From contig CAJNDS010001336.1 in NCBI GenBank assembly GCA_905221605.1, positions 446,473 to 506,472 of the forward strand: DNA of 60,000 nucleotides. The letters run 5' to 3'. A program made the position numbers and the translations under genes. Shown in pieces: positions 23,278 to 32,349 of the stretch; positions within the stretch are counted from its first letter, which is position 1; every line of letters starts with the position of its first letter. The notes under the pieces were generated by a model. That model was not told the DNA's origin. It did not search any database and saw only the letters and a list, made by a program, of their open reading frames with translations. The DNA comes from Symbiodinium natans (Eukaryota; Sar; Dinophyceae; Suessiales; Symbiodiniaceae).

Positions 23278-23753
23278 GACCATATATATGTATATATGTA
23301 TATATGTATATATGTATATATGTATATATGTATATATGTATATGTATATGTCTATGTATGTGTATATATATATATATATATGGATCATGAGGGGGGGCGA
23401 CCATATACATACGTATATATATATATATATATATATCAAGTTATTCATGTATTAATATTTAGTCTTTGGGAGTGGGGGCTTAGTAATAGGGTTTAGGGAT
23501 CTGGGGTCTGGACAGTGCGGGACAACTAGCATCTTCTTTGCCCTGTACTCGGCGCTGCCGCTGTCTCGCCAGTGTTGGGCATGCTGTGCGCTCGCACGTG
23601 CTTTTTCAGCCTTTAGGGTTTGGGGTTTATGGTTTAGGGAAACTGTATGACGCGTTGTACATCTCACCCTTTGTCCCTTGCCTGTATCCCAGGAAGGGAC
23701 TGTATTCTTGCTCTCGCTGCTTGGGCGCAACCCGCTCCCCGACAAACTTCATG
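14216..23753 (-). CDS. Eleven-exon chain encoding a complete NHR domain, copy B
   Basis: Exons 23644-23753, 23527-23600, 22714-22779, 22002-22075, 20306-20382, 19141-19190, 18075-18104, 17854-17890, 16666-16739, 15903-15950 and 14216-14287 join in one frame with GT or GC donors and AG acceptors. From 22075 the product reads as an NHR: a start with [10 protein letters not shown], then [76 protein letters not shown] and [17 protein letters not shown]. This is the family order (GG.x.GvT...P, W..GFDG, GD.vGvlv...G.l, vNG, LyavvDlyGnt.gie). That tiny exons rebuild a known fold is the strongest proof that the repeat-rich spacers are introns. Confidence 0.78.
14811..14962. mobile_element. MITE-like element, family F copy 1
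   Basis: Long inverted ends, TACTTGGACATGGTACTTAG against CTAATAAG-type ACCGTGAACCTCCAAGTA, about 30 bp; 150 bp in all. Confidence 0.72.
15184..15296. mobile_element. MITE-like element, family B copy 2
   Basis: CTAGACCCATGAGTAAACC left end, GGTTTAAAGGGCTCATAAGG core; right end degenerate. Confidence 0.6.
15903..15950 (-). CDS. NHR copy B exon, [16 protein letters not shown]
   Basis: 48 nt, acceptor GTCGAG, donor GTGAGT (perfect consensus), phase 0-0. Flanking repeats are in the opposite orientation to most exons. Confidence 0.74.
16666..16739 (-). CDS. NHR copy B exon, [18 protein letters not shown]
   Basis: 74 nt, acceptor AAGAG, GC donor AAG|GCTTCG. The GDrVGvlv...G.l strand pair is unmistakable. 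Confidence 0.76.
17268..17433 (+). repeat. Long TTTAGGG array
   Basis: Some 18 perfect units, then TTTGGGG variants; inside the intron between exons 17854 and 16739. Confidence 0.95.
17465..17582. repeat. 59-bp exact tandem duplication
   Basis: Two copies of a 59-bp unit beginning ACTAACCCCCACTTCATGTC, identical as far as read, so recent. Confidence 0.93.
17854..17890 (-). CDS. NHR copy B exon, [12 protein letters not shown]
   Basis: 37 nt, acceptor CTTTTAG, GC donor. AWLIGFDG matches AWLAGFDG at 5078-5130. Confidence 0.73.
18075..18104 (-). CDS. NHR copy B 30-nt microexon, [10 protein letters not shown]
   Basis: Ten codons between a textbook acceptor (pyrimidine tract, TTCTCGCAG) and GC donor CAG|GCGCTT. 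It aligns with ATADQLRD of copy C, directly before the AWL.GFDG strand. Unlike most exons it lacks telomeric flanks. Confidence 0.68.
18690..18892. repeat. Degenerate tandem repeat, 52-85 bp units
   Basis: Three copies with shared GGCAATTTGATCCA and CCATTGTTCAGCACG motifs, growing by internal GACCCCTCTGATCC duplications. Confidence 0.85.
19007..19105 (-). repeat. CCCTAAA array left of NHR-B exon
   Basis: Thirteen units, intron 5' end in transcription sense. Confidence 0.95.
19141..19190 (-). CDS. NHR copy B exon, [16 protein letters not shown]
   Basis: 50 nt, acceptor ACGAG, donor [17 protein letters not shown] is the GG.x.GfT signature. The open frame continues ([10 protein letters not shown]), but the next exon requires the earlier donor. 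Confidence 0.75.
19466..19612. mobile_element. Inverted-repeat element, family G
   Basis: Ends GGGTAGTTACCTGGTCCC and GGGACC...GAAACTACCCT; similar GGTCCCTTA...GGGCCC text at 9.1 and 46.1 kb. Confidence 0.58.
20306..20382 (-). CDS. NHR copy B exon, [16 protein letters not shown]
   Basis: 77 nt, acceptor ATCCGAG, donor GTGGCC. Beta strands FYFEVRID match the family. Clean arrays in the usual orientation on both sides. Confidence 0.75.
21382..21687 (-). pseudogene. Tyrosine recombinase C-terminal fragment
   Basis: 101-codon ORF with [16 protein letters not shown], then [16 protein letters not shown]. This is the H..R box and the G-R/H-W box of tyrosine recombinases. The nucleophilic Tyr is expected where Cys (TGC) stands in KRCV, one transition from TAC. 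The upstream Arg box is absent. Tyrosine recombinases with a GRWGS box occur in dinoflagellate mobile elements as I recall. Located in the intron before NHR copy B exon 20306-20382. Confidence 0.55.
22002..22075 (-). CDS. NHR copy B first exon
   Basis: 74 nt. Donor lies in the first GTTTAGG of the array; acceptor GGCAAG (an alternative AG five bases earlier adds GK). Encodes [16 protein letters not shown] then DMERPGSQG, the usual start of the fold. Confidence 0.65.
22714..22779 (-). CDS. NHR-B chain exon 3, [20 protein letters not shown]
   Basis: 22 codons, phase 0-0, acceptor CACAAG, donor GTGCGG. Basic linker before the NHR domain. Right flank has GT and T microsatellites. Confidence 0.55.
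22814..22838. repeat. GT microsatellite
   Basis: About twelve GT units; a second (GT)10 lies at 22980-23000. Confidence 0.9.
23195..23437. repeat. TATATG/AT microsatellite
   Basis: 240 nt of TATATGTA-type repeats; produces four overlapping artefactual ORFs on both strands. Confidence 0.93.
23527..23600 (-). CDS. NHR-B chain exon 2, [20 protein letters not shown]
   Basis: 74 nt, acceptor AAAAG, donor CTA|GTTGTC; phase agrees with neighbours. Helical, charged. Confidence 0.55.
23644..23753 (-). CDS. NHR-B chain exon 1, [20 protein letters not shown]
   Basis: 110 nt, acceptor GCCGAG, donor GTTTCC. 36 codons continuing [16 protein letters not shown]. Strongly coding-like. An open frame immediately upstream (23749-23973, ending [11 protein letters not shown]) is too close for an intron and is in another frame. 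Confidence 0.55.
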
Positions 23754-24105
23754 CTCGGCGTAGGTGAGTCACCACAAACCATACAGTGTTGAAATGCTTT
23801 GAAGAAGAACCTTCAACTTTTCTAGCAATACAGCTGGTTATTATTCGACCTCGGCTGAGCTGAGCTGCTGTTGACAGTGTTGCCAGGCGGGTCTTACATT
23901 GAAGCGTGCCAATAGAAACCTTATGTGTGCTTAGCCCGAATGGATGCTCATCAAGTCTGAGCTGAGGGCGCACTCAAAACCCCGCTGCTATAGCACGGGC
24001 ATTTATACTTCGAATGTCCCAGAAAAACCTGCAGAAGCTTAAACCCTGCCGTAAGCCGTAGTCTTGTGTACTCGTCGCGAGTTGTCAAGACTCGCAGCTT
24101 GCGAC

Positions 24106-24138
24106 TTGGGCCGCGGCCTTCGCGTTCCCACCTTGCGG
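24106..24138 (-). CDS. Candidate microexon, PQGGNAKAAAQ
   Basis: 33 nt, phase 0-0, acceptor AAGAG, donor GTCGCA; the frame is open six more codons. Confidence 0.38.
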
Positions 24139-24742
24139 CTCTTAAGGCTGCAGAGGGGAGGTGGGGGCTTCGGGTTCCCTAAACCTGCAAAGCCCCAAAG
24201 ACAGCCTAAACCGACAAGAGGTCTCGACAGGCGTTTGGCTTCAAGGAGGTTTGGGTAGGCTCAACAATCCTGGGAGCCCTCCTCGAAAGCCACATCTTGC
24301 TTGGAACCAGCAAAGCCGCAAAGCCCTTGTACACCCTGGACCCGACAGATCTCAGATCCGGTAGGGCTGCTAGTGCCCGACCCCCAAACCCTAAACCCTA
24401 ACCTTAAACCTTTAAAGCCTCAGCCTGAGGGTTTTAGGAACTTTAGGGGTTTGGGGCTTTCGAGCACCTGAAGCTCTAAGATGGTCGCGGCGCTAGGATT
24501 TTGGAGGTTTGGAGTTGGGGTCTTTAGGGTTTAGGGTTTAGGGTTTGGGGTTTAGGGTTTGGGGAGTTTTGGGGTTCTAGGATTTAGGGCTCAGGAGCCC
24601 CTGGGGCTACAGGATCCCGCGCCTTTCTTATCTTGGGGTTGGGGGCTTCAATTTTAGGGTTTTAACCCCAAACCCTAAACCCTAAACCCAAAACCCAAAA
24701 CCCCAAACCCAAAACCCAAAACCCAAAACCTAAACCCTAAAC

Positions 24743-24842
24743 CCCAGCAGCTGCCGCCAAGCTGCTCTTCGGGTCCTCGCGCGCGCGGGCGCCCTTCACC
24801 GGCTTCCGTTTCGGACCTGGCGCAAAACTCCCCGCCCCTTTT
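24743..24842 (-). CDS. Candidate exon, basic linker APGPKRKPVKGARARED
   Basis: 100 nt between acceptor CCCAG and donor GTTTAGG, both inside telomeric text. The KRKPVK cluster could be a nuclear localisation signal (inference). Confidence 0.5.
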
Positions 24843-25010
24843 CTGGGTTTAGGGTTTAGGGTTTAGGCTTTAGGGTTTAGGTTTAGGGTGATACTCTGGT
24901 TTAGGGTTTAGGGTTTAGGGTCCATCTCAACCCTGAACCCTGAACCCTAAACCCCCAACCCGAAATCCTGAGCCCACTACCCAAAACCCTGTTTTCCTCG
25001 CATCTGGGGC

Positions 25011-25080
25011 CTGTCCGGGTCCGAGATTGAGCGGCGCCGCTGGCAGGGGGCGCATTGAGCTTCGGCCTCGGCGAGCGCGG
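25011..25080 (-). CDS. Candidate exon, ALAEAEAQCAPCQRRRSISD
   Basis: 70 nt, acceptor CCCAAG, GC donor; phase joins the exon at 24743-24842. C..C motif followed by a basic cluster. Confidence 0.5.
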
Positions 25081-25379
25081 CTTGGGTGAATCTATTGGGC
25101 TTGTGGTGCTCTTAAGGGTTTAGGGTTTAGGGCTGAACAGCACCTCTCAACCGTAACAGAAGGGCATATAAGTCCTCTTTATTAATGGGCAATCGGGGGG
25201 CAGGTGGGGTTTAGGGTTTAGGGGTTCTTAGGCCTGAGTCATCTTGGCGTTAAGGGGGAACTTCAGGGGTTGAGGAGGAGATGTGCGCTGCACCAGGGGC
25301 CCGGTCTTGAGGTTCCCATGCGGCTGTCACCCAGCCCTAAGCTCGAGTGGGCCCCTCCCGCACAGAATGATAGCAACAA

Positions 25380-25640
25380 GGTGACAAGCAGAGTAGTAAT
25401 ACCTAATTGTGATAGTTTTAAGCGTTCATAGCTAATAGATTGTTGTTGCTTGCTAATTTAAACGAGACAGATAATTGTTCTAGCTAATTGGTGCCGTACC
25501 AGTACTAGTAATCGTAATAGATATCGTAATCTAAAGAGAAACAATAAATGATAATAACAATGAAACAGTACTAGTAATAGTAACAGGAATCAGGAATAGT
25601 ACTGTAACTGGCATAGTTAGTGGTCACAGATCCCCACTCA
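25380..25640. other. AT-rich unique intron segment
   Basis: 260 nt with TAGTAATA-type short repeats (AGTAATAGTAAC and similar) and no heptamers or coding potential. Confidence 0.5.
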
Positions 25641-25685
25641 AATGCATCACCCGGGTGCTATGCTGGCCAACATGGCGGGGGACAC

Positions 25686-25714
25686 TAAAGACACTCGCGC
25701 CCGCTGCCCGCGAA
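25686..25714 (-). CDS. Candidate microexon, SRAAGASVF
   Basis: 29 nt, acceptor TTCAAG, donor GTGTCC; phases agree with both neighbours (25907 upstream, 25080 downstream). Its frame stays open to about 25625, so a longer form is possible. Confidence 0.4.
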
Positions 25715-25837
25715 CTTGAAACCACTAAGCCCTCGACTCAAACCCCTAAACCCTAAACCCTAAACCCTACAACCTTAACCCAAAACCCTAAAGCCCTAAG
25801 CCCTATAAGCCCTAAGCCCTAAACCCTAAACCCGAAC

Positions 25838-25907
25838 CGAAGCTTCTCCAAGCCGGGGGACGGCTCTTTCTTGTCCATCGGGGGATCCATTCCTGCCACT
25901 GCCGCTC
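25838..25907 (-). CDS. Candidate exon, AAVAGMDPPMDKKEPSPGLE
   Basis: 70 nt, acceptor TTTGCAG, donor GTTCGG; phase fits 25686-25714. Confidence 0.5.
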
Positions 25908-26071
25908 CTGCAAACAGGGGTCGCTGCCCACAACTCTTCATGCTAAGGGCTTACAGTAGGGTTTAGGGGTTTAGGGGTTCAGGGGTTCAGGGGTTCAGGG
26001 GTTTAGGGGTTTAGGGGATTAGCGGTTTGGGGGTTTAGGGGTTTAGGGGATTAGGATGGAGGTTGGGACCC

Positions 26072-26174
26072 GGTTGGGATGTTTCCCCTAAAACTAACTG
26101 TCCATAGTAGGGATAATAATAGCGGGTACGATGATCCGTACTAAGGGCTGTTAGCATGAGGGGAAACATCCCGA
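26072..26174. mobile_element. MITE-like element, family D copy 1
   Basis: GGTTGGGATGTTTCCCCT end with its inverted AGGGGAAACATCCC; core GTAGGGATAATAATAG. Confidence 0.7.
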
Positions 26175-26589
26175 AGTAGGGTTTAGGAGGTAGGGTTTAG
26201 GGCAACCGGCCCTCTCGTGCAACGCCTTAAAATCTTTAAAGTAAACACGTCAGATAAGAAGAGCAGACGAACATCTGGTCGAAGTTACTAACCGTCGTCT
26301 GCATGGGCTGTGAAGTTGCTCTTACCCTCTCGAGCCGTTCAAGGTCTACAGGCCCCTACACATGCGCAAACAACGCCGCGTGAAGATGTAGTTTGCACGC
26401 CCCTAGGTCTAGGAGAAATACTTGTGCCTTTCCTTAAGGCATGGGGGCCCCTCAGACCTAAACCCTAAGCCCTAGCGCGGCCCTAAACCCTAAACCCTAA
26501 ACCCTAAACCCTACTAAACCCTAAACCCTACTAAACCCTAAACCCTAAACCCTAAACCGTGGGTCAGAAGTGCTGGGAGCTTCGAAGAC

Positions 26590-26623
26590 TGCGGCCGGTA
26601 GCGTGACGTCTTTTGTTTCAAAG
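26590..26623 (-). CDS. Candidate exon, FETKDVTLPAA
   Basis: 34 nt, acceptor TCCAAG, donor GTCTTC; the frame reads on (VFEAPSTSDP). C-rich array left. Confidence 0.38.
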
Positions 26624-26859
26624 CTTGGAACCATGGGCCCTTAGGTATGGGGTTTAGGTTGTAGGGTTTAGGTTGTAGGGTTTAGGGTTTCCCTTACCCT
26701 TGTTTACAGGGATCTGCAGTATGGGCCTTTATTATACAGTGTATATATAACCCTTAAAGCCCCTCTGAAAAATACCCAAATATGATCCCCTTAAGCCTTT
26801 AGGGTTTAGGGTTTAGGGAAACTGTATGGAAAAAACATTCCCTACTTCGAAGTTTCCAC

Positions 26860-26930
26860 GGTGGCAAGACGGTGGGGGCCTGCGGCAGCTGCCGGGCGCG
26901 ATGCGCTGCTCTCTTGTGGCGGCGCCGACG
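26860..26930 (-). CDS. Candidate exon, frame ambiguous
   Basis: GC-rich island, acceptor TCGCAG, donor GTGGAA. All frames are open; SAPPQESSASRPAAAAGP and VGAATREQRIAPGS are both plausible. The right flank is the TTTGGGG array at 26950. Confidence 0.38.
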
Positions 26931-26949
26931 CTGCGACTCCGGGCGGGCA

Positions 26950-27095
26950 AAGTTAGGGTTTAGGGTTTAGGGTTTGGGGTTTGGGGTTTGGGGTTTGGGG
27001 TTTGGGGTTTGGGGTTTGGGGTTTGGGGTTTGGGGTTTGGGGTTTGGGGGTTGGGGGTTGGGGGTTTGGGGTTTGGGGTTTGGGGTTTGGGGTGA
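26950..27095 (+). repeat. TTTGGGG array
   Basis: Homogeneous TTTGGGG variant; the stop codon of the standard heptamer is lost, giving an artefactual 82-codon ORF (VWGLGFG repeats). Confidence 0.94.
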
Positions 27096-27097
27096 CC

Positions 27098-27196
27098 ATC
27101 TTATACCTAGTTGCTGAGTACCCTGGCCCCTTTCAAATTGCGGTAGGATTGTACATACCCAAAAAAGGTATCAGGTTATCTACTCAGCTACTAGGT
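27098..27196. mobile_element. Inverted-repeat element, family C
   Basis: TATACCTAGTTGCTGAGTAC pairs with TCTACTCAGCTACTAGGTAT; single clear copy. Confidence 0.6.
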
Positions 27197-27479
27197 ATAG
27201 GTCTCTGGGTGTTGGAGGGGCTTAAATGATTTTTTTTCGTCTTCGGGGTCCTTAGGAGCGCGGAGGTTTAGGGTTTAGGGTTTAGGGTTCAAGGCTTAGG
27301 GTTTAGGATTTAGGGTTGACTTTTTGGGGTTCCACAAGACTCTAGGGATTTTGCCTTGGACCCTTGAGGTTGTACCCCCGGGTTTTGGGGACCCTTTTAA
27401 AGATGCTCTACAGTAGTTTAAAAGGATCCCTTTAGGGGTACAACCGTAGCTGCACTAGTCTTCATCCCTTCAAAAAAAC

Positions 27480-27550
27480 CTCGCCTGGTGGAAGTTGCAT
27501 GCTGAGCAGCTTTTGTTTTGCTGCTGCGCGCGTCATTTGCTGCGTGCTGT
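27480..27550 (-). CDS. Candidate exon, STQQMTRAAAKQKLLSMQLP
   Basis: 71 nt, acceptor TCCAAG, donor GAG|GTTTTT, in phase with 27802-27879. Helical. Inverted-repeat element B3 lies just to the right. Confidence 0.5.
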
Positions 27551-27575
27551 CTTGGATTTCCAAACACCTCCTTCG

Positions 27576-27682
27576 CTAGACCCAAGAATAACCTAGGTAG
27601 CCCTTTTTACTTGAAAGGGGATGGCAAGGGACCCTGAACCCTAAACAAAGGGAATAAGGGCCTACTACTCCGGGTCCTAGTA
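27576..27682. mobile_element. MITE-like element, family B copy 3
   Basis: Inverted ends CTAGACCCAAGAATAAC and GGGTCCTAGTAG. Confidence 0.66.
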
Positions 27683-27686
27683 GCCC

Positions 27687-27765
27687 CAAACCCTAAACCC
27701 TAAACCCTAAACCCTAAACCCTAAACCCTAAACCCTAAACCCTAAACCCTAAACCCTAAACACAA
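27687..27765 (-). repeat. CCCTAAA array
   Basis: Eleven perfect units, left of the exon at 27802. Confidence 0.95.
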
Positions 27766-27801
27766 AACAAAAAGGAAACAAGGGCCCGCTTCAAAGGGCG
27801 C

Positions 27802-27879
27802 CTTGCGCGGAGGTGGCCAAGGCCCCGCTAGCTGCGGCAGCGCTCACGGCGTCGTCGGCTGCCGGCAGTGTGGCGCGTA
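27802..27879 (-). CDS. Candidate exon, ATLPAADDAVSAAAASGALA
   Basis: 78 nt, acceptor CCGCAG, GC donor; ends with one base that completes GAC in the exon at 27480-27550. Ala-rich helix. Confidence 0.48.
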
Positions 27880-28021
27880 CTGCGGCAACGAGCGAGATTC
27901 CCTAAACCCTAAACACCAAAACCCTAAACCCTAAACCCTAAACCCTGAATCCTAGACCCTGAACCCTGAATCCTAGACCCTAAATCCTAAACCCTAAACC
28001 CTGAACCCTGAACCCTAAGCT

Positions 28022-28190
28022 TGGTGGTTGAGGGCCCTCGTGTTGACTTTGGAGGTTCACATGTAGTTCTGAATGGGTTTCTCGTATGGGTTTGCATTTT
28101 TCCACCACTTTGACACCTTTTGCAGCGGTGCGAGCAAAATCGCGCGTAACCTCTGTTTCGGCAACGCAGGTTGGTGCTGGCATGAACCCC
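28022..28190 (-). CDS. Candidate long exon, MPAPTCVAETEVTRDFARTA
   Basis: An open frame of about 55 codons after acceptor GGCTCAG, continuing AKGVKVVEKCKPIRETHSEL. More AT-rich and longer than the others; 3' end uncertain. Family unknown. Confidence 0.42.
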
Positions 28191-28526
28191 TGAGCCTTGA
28201 AACCCCGAACTTGTAAATCCCTAAACCCCTGAAACCATAAGCCCCTAAAACCTCTAAGTCCCTAAACCCCTAAACCCAAAAAAAAAAAAAACTGCAACCC
28301 TAGAACCCTTTCACCCATGAAGCCGCTCAAGAAATTCCCCTCCTGTGATCCCCCTCGCGTGGGCTACTAGGCCTTCTGAGGGGTTGGGGTGTAGGGTTTT
28401 GGGGTTTAGGAGCTTAGGAGTTCAGGGTTTAGGGTTTAGGATTTCGGGTTTAGGATTTAGGGTTTCGGGTTTAGGGTTTAGGGCTAGGACCATTTTTGAG
28501 GACTCTGGGGCCCCAGCACTGCCCAC

Positions 28527-28582
28527 CCTTGCCCCCTCCCAATCCTTCGGCTGCAAGCACTGCCTGGAGGGCTTCCGAGCTC
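28527..28582 (-). CDS. Candidate exon, SSEALQAVLAAEGLGGGK
   Basis: 56 nt, acceptor CTAAAG, donor GTGGGC. Amphipathic helix followed by Gly run; frame open beyond. Confidence 0.45.
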
Positions 28583-28837
28583 CTTTAGCCAACAGCACTC
28601 CCGAGGAGTTTAGGGTTTGGGGTTTGGGGTTTAGGGTTTAGGGTTTAGGGTTTCGGGTTTAGGGTGAGGGTTCTGTAGGATTGGTGTATGTTGTTTCGGG
28701 GGTAGGTTTGGGGCACCTTCAGCGCGCATACCTTCGGCGAAGAGCTTAGGACTTTTCAGAAGTTGTAGCAGACTTCTGGGGTCTTACACCCTAAACCCTA
28801 AACCCTGAACCCTGAACCCTAAACCCTAAACCCTCAC

Positions 28838-28886
28838 CCCTGCGGAGCCCGGGTCGCGGGCTTGTCTCTCTGAGCACCCGTGGGCT
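28838..28886 (-). CDS. Candidate exon, PTGAQRDKPATRAPQ
   Basis: 49 nt, acceptor CTTCAG, strong donor GTGAGG. C-rich array on the left. Confidence 0.4.
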
Positions 28887-28987
28887 CTGAAGCCCCTAGA
28901 GCCCTGGAAGCCTATATCCAAAACCCAGACCCAAGTCCCCTGATCCCTATGAACCCGAATTTCGAATAGCATAAACAAAGGGAAAGA

Positions 28988-29061
28988 AAGAGAGAGAGAG
29001 AGAGAGAAAAAAAAAAACAACTGCATATATATATATATATACATACATACATACATATATT
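28988..29061. repeat. GA, AT and ATAC microsatellites
   Basis: (AG)n, poly-A, (AT)n and ACAT units in succession. Confidence 0.9.
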
Positions 29062-29118
29062 TAAGACCATTTCGAAAATGTCACGTAAAACACGCAAAAC
29101 TTAAGTCACGGTCGGAAC

Positions 29119-29185
29119 CAGATCCCTTTCGCAGCTGGCAGTCCTGGCATCCGCCTGCGATGGGAACTCCTCCGGTCCGGGGAAG
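29119..29185 (-). CDS. Candidate exon, GPEEFPSQADARTASCERDL
   Basis: 67 nt, acceptor CTGAG, donor GTTCCG. A second frame (VPIAGGCQDCQLRKG) is also open. Confidence 0.42.
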
Positions 29186-29779
29186 CTCAGTTGAGGGTGC
29201 ATCCCATGATTCAAGTGGTTTAGGGTTTAGGGTTTAGGGGAGGGGGGGGAGGGGGGCAGGTGGGGGGGTTAGAGTTTCTGGGTTTAGGGCTTTGAGGGTT
29301 TGTGTTTTTAAGGCTTTTAGGGACTTTATGGTATTTTGAGGTTTGGGACTTACCGGGCCGAGTTGCAAAGGCGAATAAAGGTAACCTCTGGCTTCTAAAG
29401 GGTTTAATGGTAGCCCAGCAGGATACGGTCAGGATTATCTACTTAGCACCGAAGCCTAGTACAAACCCTAGAAAGCCCTCAAAGGTTGAAGGCCTTACAA
29501 GCGCCCCAAACCCGAAACCCCCTCAAGCAAACCAAGCCAGAACGGAAACCTTCATAGTCTAGCTCTGCCGCAGACAAAGACAAAGGTTGGTCCTGAAGCG
29601 CCACTTCTAAACTAGAACCTAATTGCCCTGCAGCAAAAGGACGTGTTGCAACGGATCTAAACAGTCACGATGTTTTTGCCAACCGGTGACGTTGATTGAA
29701 AGAACGTTAAGAGGATCAGGAGCGCCAGAACTGCGAGACCGGCGGCGCACAGGTAAAGGACATAAGGACCAGAATCATG

Positions 29780-30008
29780 CAGCGACTTATGCTCTTTCGC
29801 CTTAAGACGACATCAAAGTGATTGCTGCCATTATCGGCAAGTCCAACACCAGGGCAGGGGTAGGTGACTGAAAGGCCTCGCCAAAACGTTCATGCGAACG
29901 TCGCGGCTGATAAACAGTCACAGAAACCTGGAAAGCGTGAGCGAGCGCCTGAATGCACAGTTCGTCACCGTATGTCTCGAGCACTGGTCGGTCATCGATG
30001 ACCAGCAT
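29780..30008 (-). pseudogene. OTU-type cysteine protease fragment
   Basis: VLETYGDELCIQALAHAFQV, then SVTVYQPRR, resembles the second half of the OTU fold (yGgelEiqALA.al.v.i.V). Near 29800 another frame reads ADNGSNHFDVVLRR, which carries the expected catalytic His (NHFDVV), so a frameshift or small intron separates them. The Cys box (DGnC) was not found upstream; an open block at 30.04-30.15 kb (CELYSLRQEGSASLMFN) may belong to it. Confidence 0.45.
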
Positions 30009-30570
30009 TCTCTTTTTGGGGTGTCCCAGTCACAGCCTCACTCAACTTGCGCCTTTCCTTAAGGCAAATGAGTCCCGCCAAGTGTTGAACATCAACGAAG
30101 CTGAGCCTTCCTGTCTCAAGGAGTACAACTCACAAAGGGGAGCTTGCCGGATTCTCAAGAGGAAGGGGTTACGGTTTAGGGTCTAACCAGCCGCTCTCTC
30201 TCCCATAGGGGATTATGGGTCTTAATTACTTAACTGGGTGGGGAGAGGGGAAGCCTTTGGTCGATTTCCGCAGAAAACGCCCGGAACCCTGAACCTACAT
30301 CCCAAAAAACTGAAAACCCATAAACCAATCTGCCAAAATGTGCCTTGCACATGCCGAACCGGCCATACTCAGCTAGCGAAGATAGCAAAGGCTGGGCAGT
30401 CCAGCTCCCAAATCATAGCCCTTTTCCCTTACACCTTCATCCTTCAGCCCTACTACACCCTCATGCACTATCCTGAGAAACCCTAAACCCTGAACCCTGA
30501 ACCCTCAACCCTAGGCCTTGTAACCTAAACCTTAAACCCTATTCCTGCGCCCAGCCTCGGATTTCCCAAC

Positions 30571-30615
30571 CTCGGCGGGGCGACGCTCATCCGCGTCAGC
30601 TGCCTGTTGGCAAAG
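30571..30615 (-). CDS. Candidate exon, LCQQAADADERRPAE
   Basis: 15 codons, phase 0-0, acceptor TGAAAG, donor GTTGGG. C-rich text left, G-rich text right. Confidence 0.45.
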
Positions 30616-31190
30616 CTTTCAGGGTTGTGGACGGTTGTAGGGTTTCAGTGTTGGCTTTAGGGGTTTATTGCTTCAAGGGTTTCGGGTTTCAGGGTTCAGG
30701 GCTTCAGGGCTTCAGGGTTAAGCAGTTCAGGGTTACAGGGTTACAGGGCTGGGTTGAGGGTTCTAGCGACTTGGGTTTGAGGATTTGAGCTTGCAGGGCT
30801 GAGGGTTCTGCACTTACAGCGCCGCGGGCTATAGGATTTACGGTTTACGGTTTAGGGGGTGTAGACTGTCGTGGCCTACTTAACTAAGGGGTCAACATTG
30901 AAGGACAAACGTGCGAAAGTACTTGCACATAACAACCCACAGGCTTATATAGAGGCCTATTTGATTAGTGCTTAGGGTTTAAGGGCCGATTTACCTTGAA
31001 TTGCTTTAGGGTCATTGTTTTTTAGCTAACAAGAAAACAAATGATTTAGAGGAAGCTCCCCCCCCCCCCCACCCACGCCCCGCTCGCCAAGCAATCTTAC
31101 AGGGTTGAGGTTGAAGCCCCACCTCCCTCAGCGTCGAGATGTCTCGCCCTGCTCCCCCCCCTCCGAATAAGAAACAACTATGGAAATTGC

Positions 31191-31309
31191 CTGAAGTTTC
31201 GCAGCTCCGGCAATGCACGTGCGCAACGGAAACCACCTCAGACACACGCAGCTGCGACCCTTTGGTGTAGAGAGCTTCTGCCGGGTTTCCGTCCCTGTTG
31301 GCCATCCCA
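31191..31309 (-). CDS. Candidate exon, MANRDGNPAEALYTKGSQLR
   Basis: 119 nt, acceptor ACTAG, GC donor. 39 codons without stop, ending VAHVHCRSCETS. One of the longest exons here; the C..C pair could bind metal but no domain is clear. Confidence 0.5.
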
Positions 31310-31449
31310 CTAGTCGCTTAAGAACCCCCCAAAAAAGCTATTCTTCCTGATTCGTCTCTATAACGGCAACATGGGTATTATAATATTTACTTTCTGGGTC
31401 TGTTAAGTAAATAGTCCTTTCTCCGTCCCCCAAGAGGGACATGGCAGAC

Positions 31450-31521
31450 GTGGCCAGGTGCTGGAAGTAGCTGGAAGTAACTTTCTGTGCCGGCTGAGCC
31501 GTTTGCTGCACGCCCTGGTCG
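31450..31521 (-). CDS. Candidate exon, DQGVQQTAQPAQKVTSSYFQ
   Basis: Acceptor TTCAAG, GT donor after GCCAC; the frame is open for another 20 codons (ATSAMSLLGDGER). Phase agrees with the exon at 31191. Confidence 0.48.
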
Positions 31522-31629
31522 CTTGAACCGTTCCGTTTAGGGTTGAGGGTTGAGGGTTTAGGGTTTAGGGCTTACAAGGCCCCAACAAAAACCCTCATCA
31601 AACCCCGATGCCGAAGTCCGACTGGCGGC

Positions 31630-31665
31630 CTCCTCCGGCACGACTCGGGACGGCGGCCGCTCCGC
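31630..31665 (-). CDS. Candidate exon, AERPPSRVVPEE
   Basis: 12 codons, phase 0-0, acceptor GAAAAG, GC donor GAG|GCCGCC. The end PEE|GC donor matches the exon at 32609. Confidence 0.4.
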
Positions 31666-31871
31666 CTTTTCGAGTTTAGGGGTTTAGGGGTTTAGGGGTT
31701 TAGGGGTTTAGGGGTTTAGGGGTTTAGGGGTTTACGGGGTTTACGGCTTAGGGCTTAGGGTTTAGGGTTTAGGGTTTAGGGTTAGGGTCGCTGACGAAAG
31801 AGGTCTAGGGCTTCGTGTGTAGGGTTCTGGGGTGGAGTGTTTATTGTTCTATAAATACTCAAACAAAAAAC

Positions 31872-32000
31872 TTGTATGTATATGTATATATGTATATGTG
31901 TATGTGTATATATATATATGTATGTGTATATATATATGTATATATGTATATATATATGTATGTGTATATATATATATATCTCTCTCTCTCTCTCTCTCTG
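31872..32000. repeat. TATATG and TC microsatellite
   Basis: (TATATG)n followed by about ten TC units. Confidence 0.92.
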
Positions 32001-32294
32001 CTACCCTCTCCCCCCGAGGAACCCACGTCTGGGCAGCAATGTCTCGCATATAGTGCCTTAGAACTCTAAACAAAAAACAACCCTAAAACCGTAGACCCCC
32101 AAAATCCATGACCCCCTAAACCCCCAAAATCCCTTTTCAAAAAGGAAAAAACCACTCTGGGCCCTAAACCCCTAGGCCTTATGCCCTACACCCCAAACCC
32201 CTAACCCCTAATTTAACCCTAAACCCTAAGCCCTAAGCCCTAAACCCTAAACCCTAAACCCTAAACCCTAAACCTTAAGTAAAGTGGCCACCGC

Positions 32295-32349
32295 CTTTGG
32301 CTCAAAGGGGGTCCTATCAAGCCAAGCTTGCCGCAGTCAGGAAGGATAA
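32295..32349 (-). CDS. Candidate exon, ILPDCGKLGLIGPPLSQ
   Basis: 55 nt, acceptor AAAGAG, GC donor. Arrays in the usual orientation on both sides (C-rich 32220-32280, G-rich from 32360). Confidence 0.45.

Noticed and set aside
23141-23496. Four overlapping Tyr/Ile-rich ORFs
   Set aside because: Translations of a TATATG microsatellite on both strands.
24064-24364. Plus-strand gene at 24.1-24.4 kb
   Set aside because: Two short overlapping ORFs without domain; the minus strand has a phase-consistent exon in the same place.
26981-27229. 82-codon plus-strand ORF of VWGLGFG repeats
   Set aside because: Pure translation of the stop-free TTTGGGG variant.
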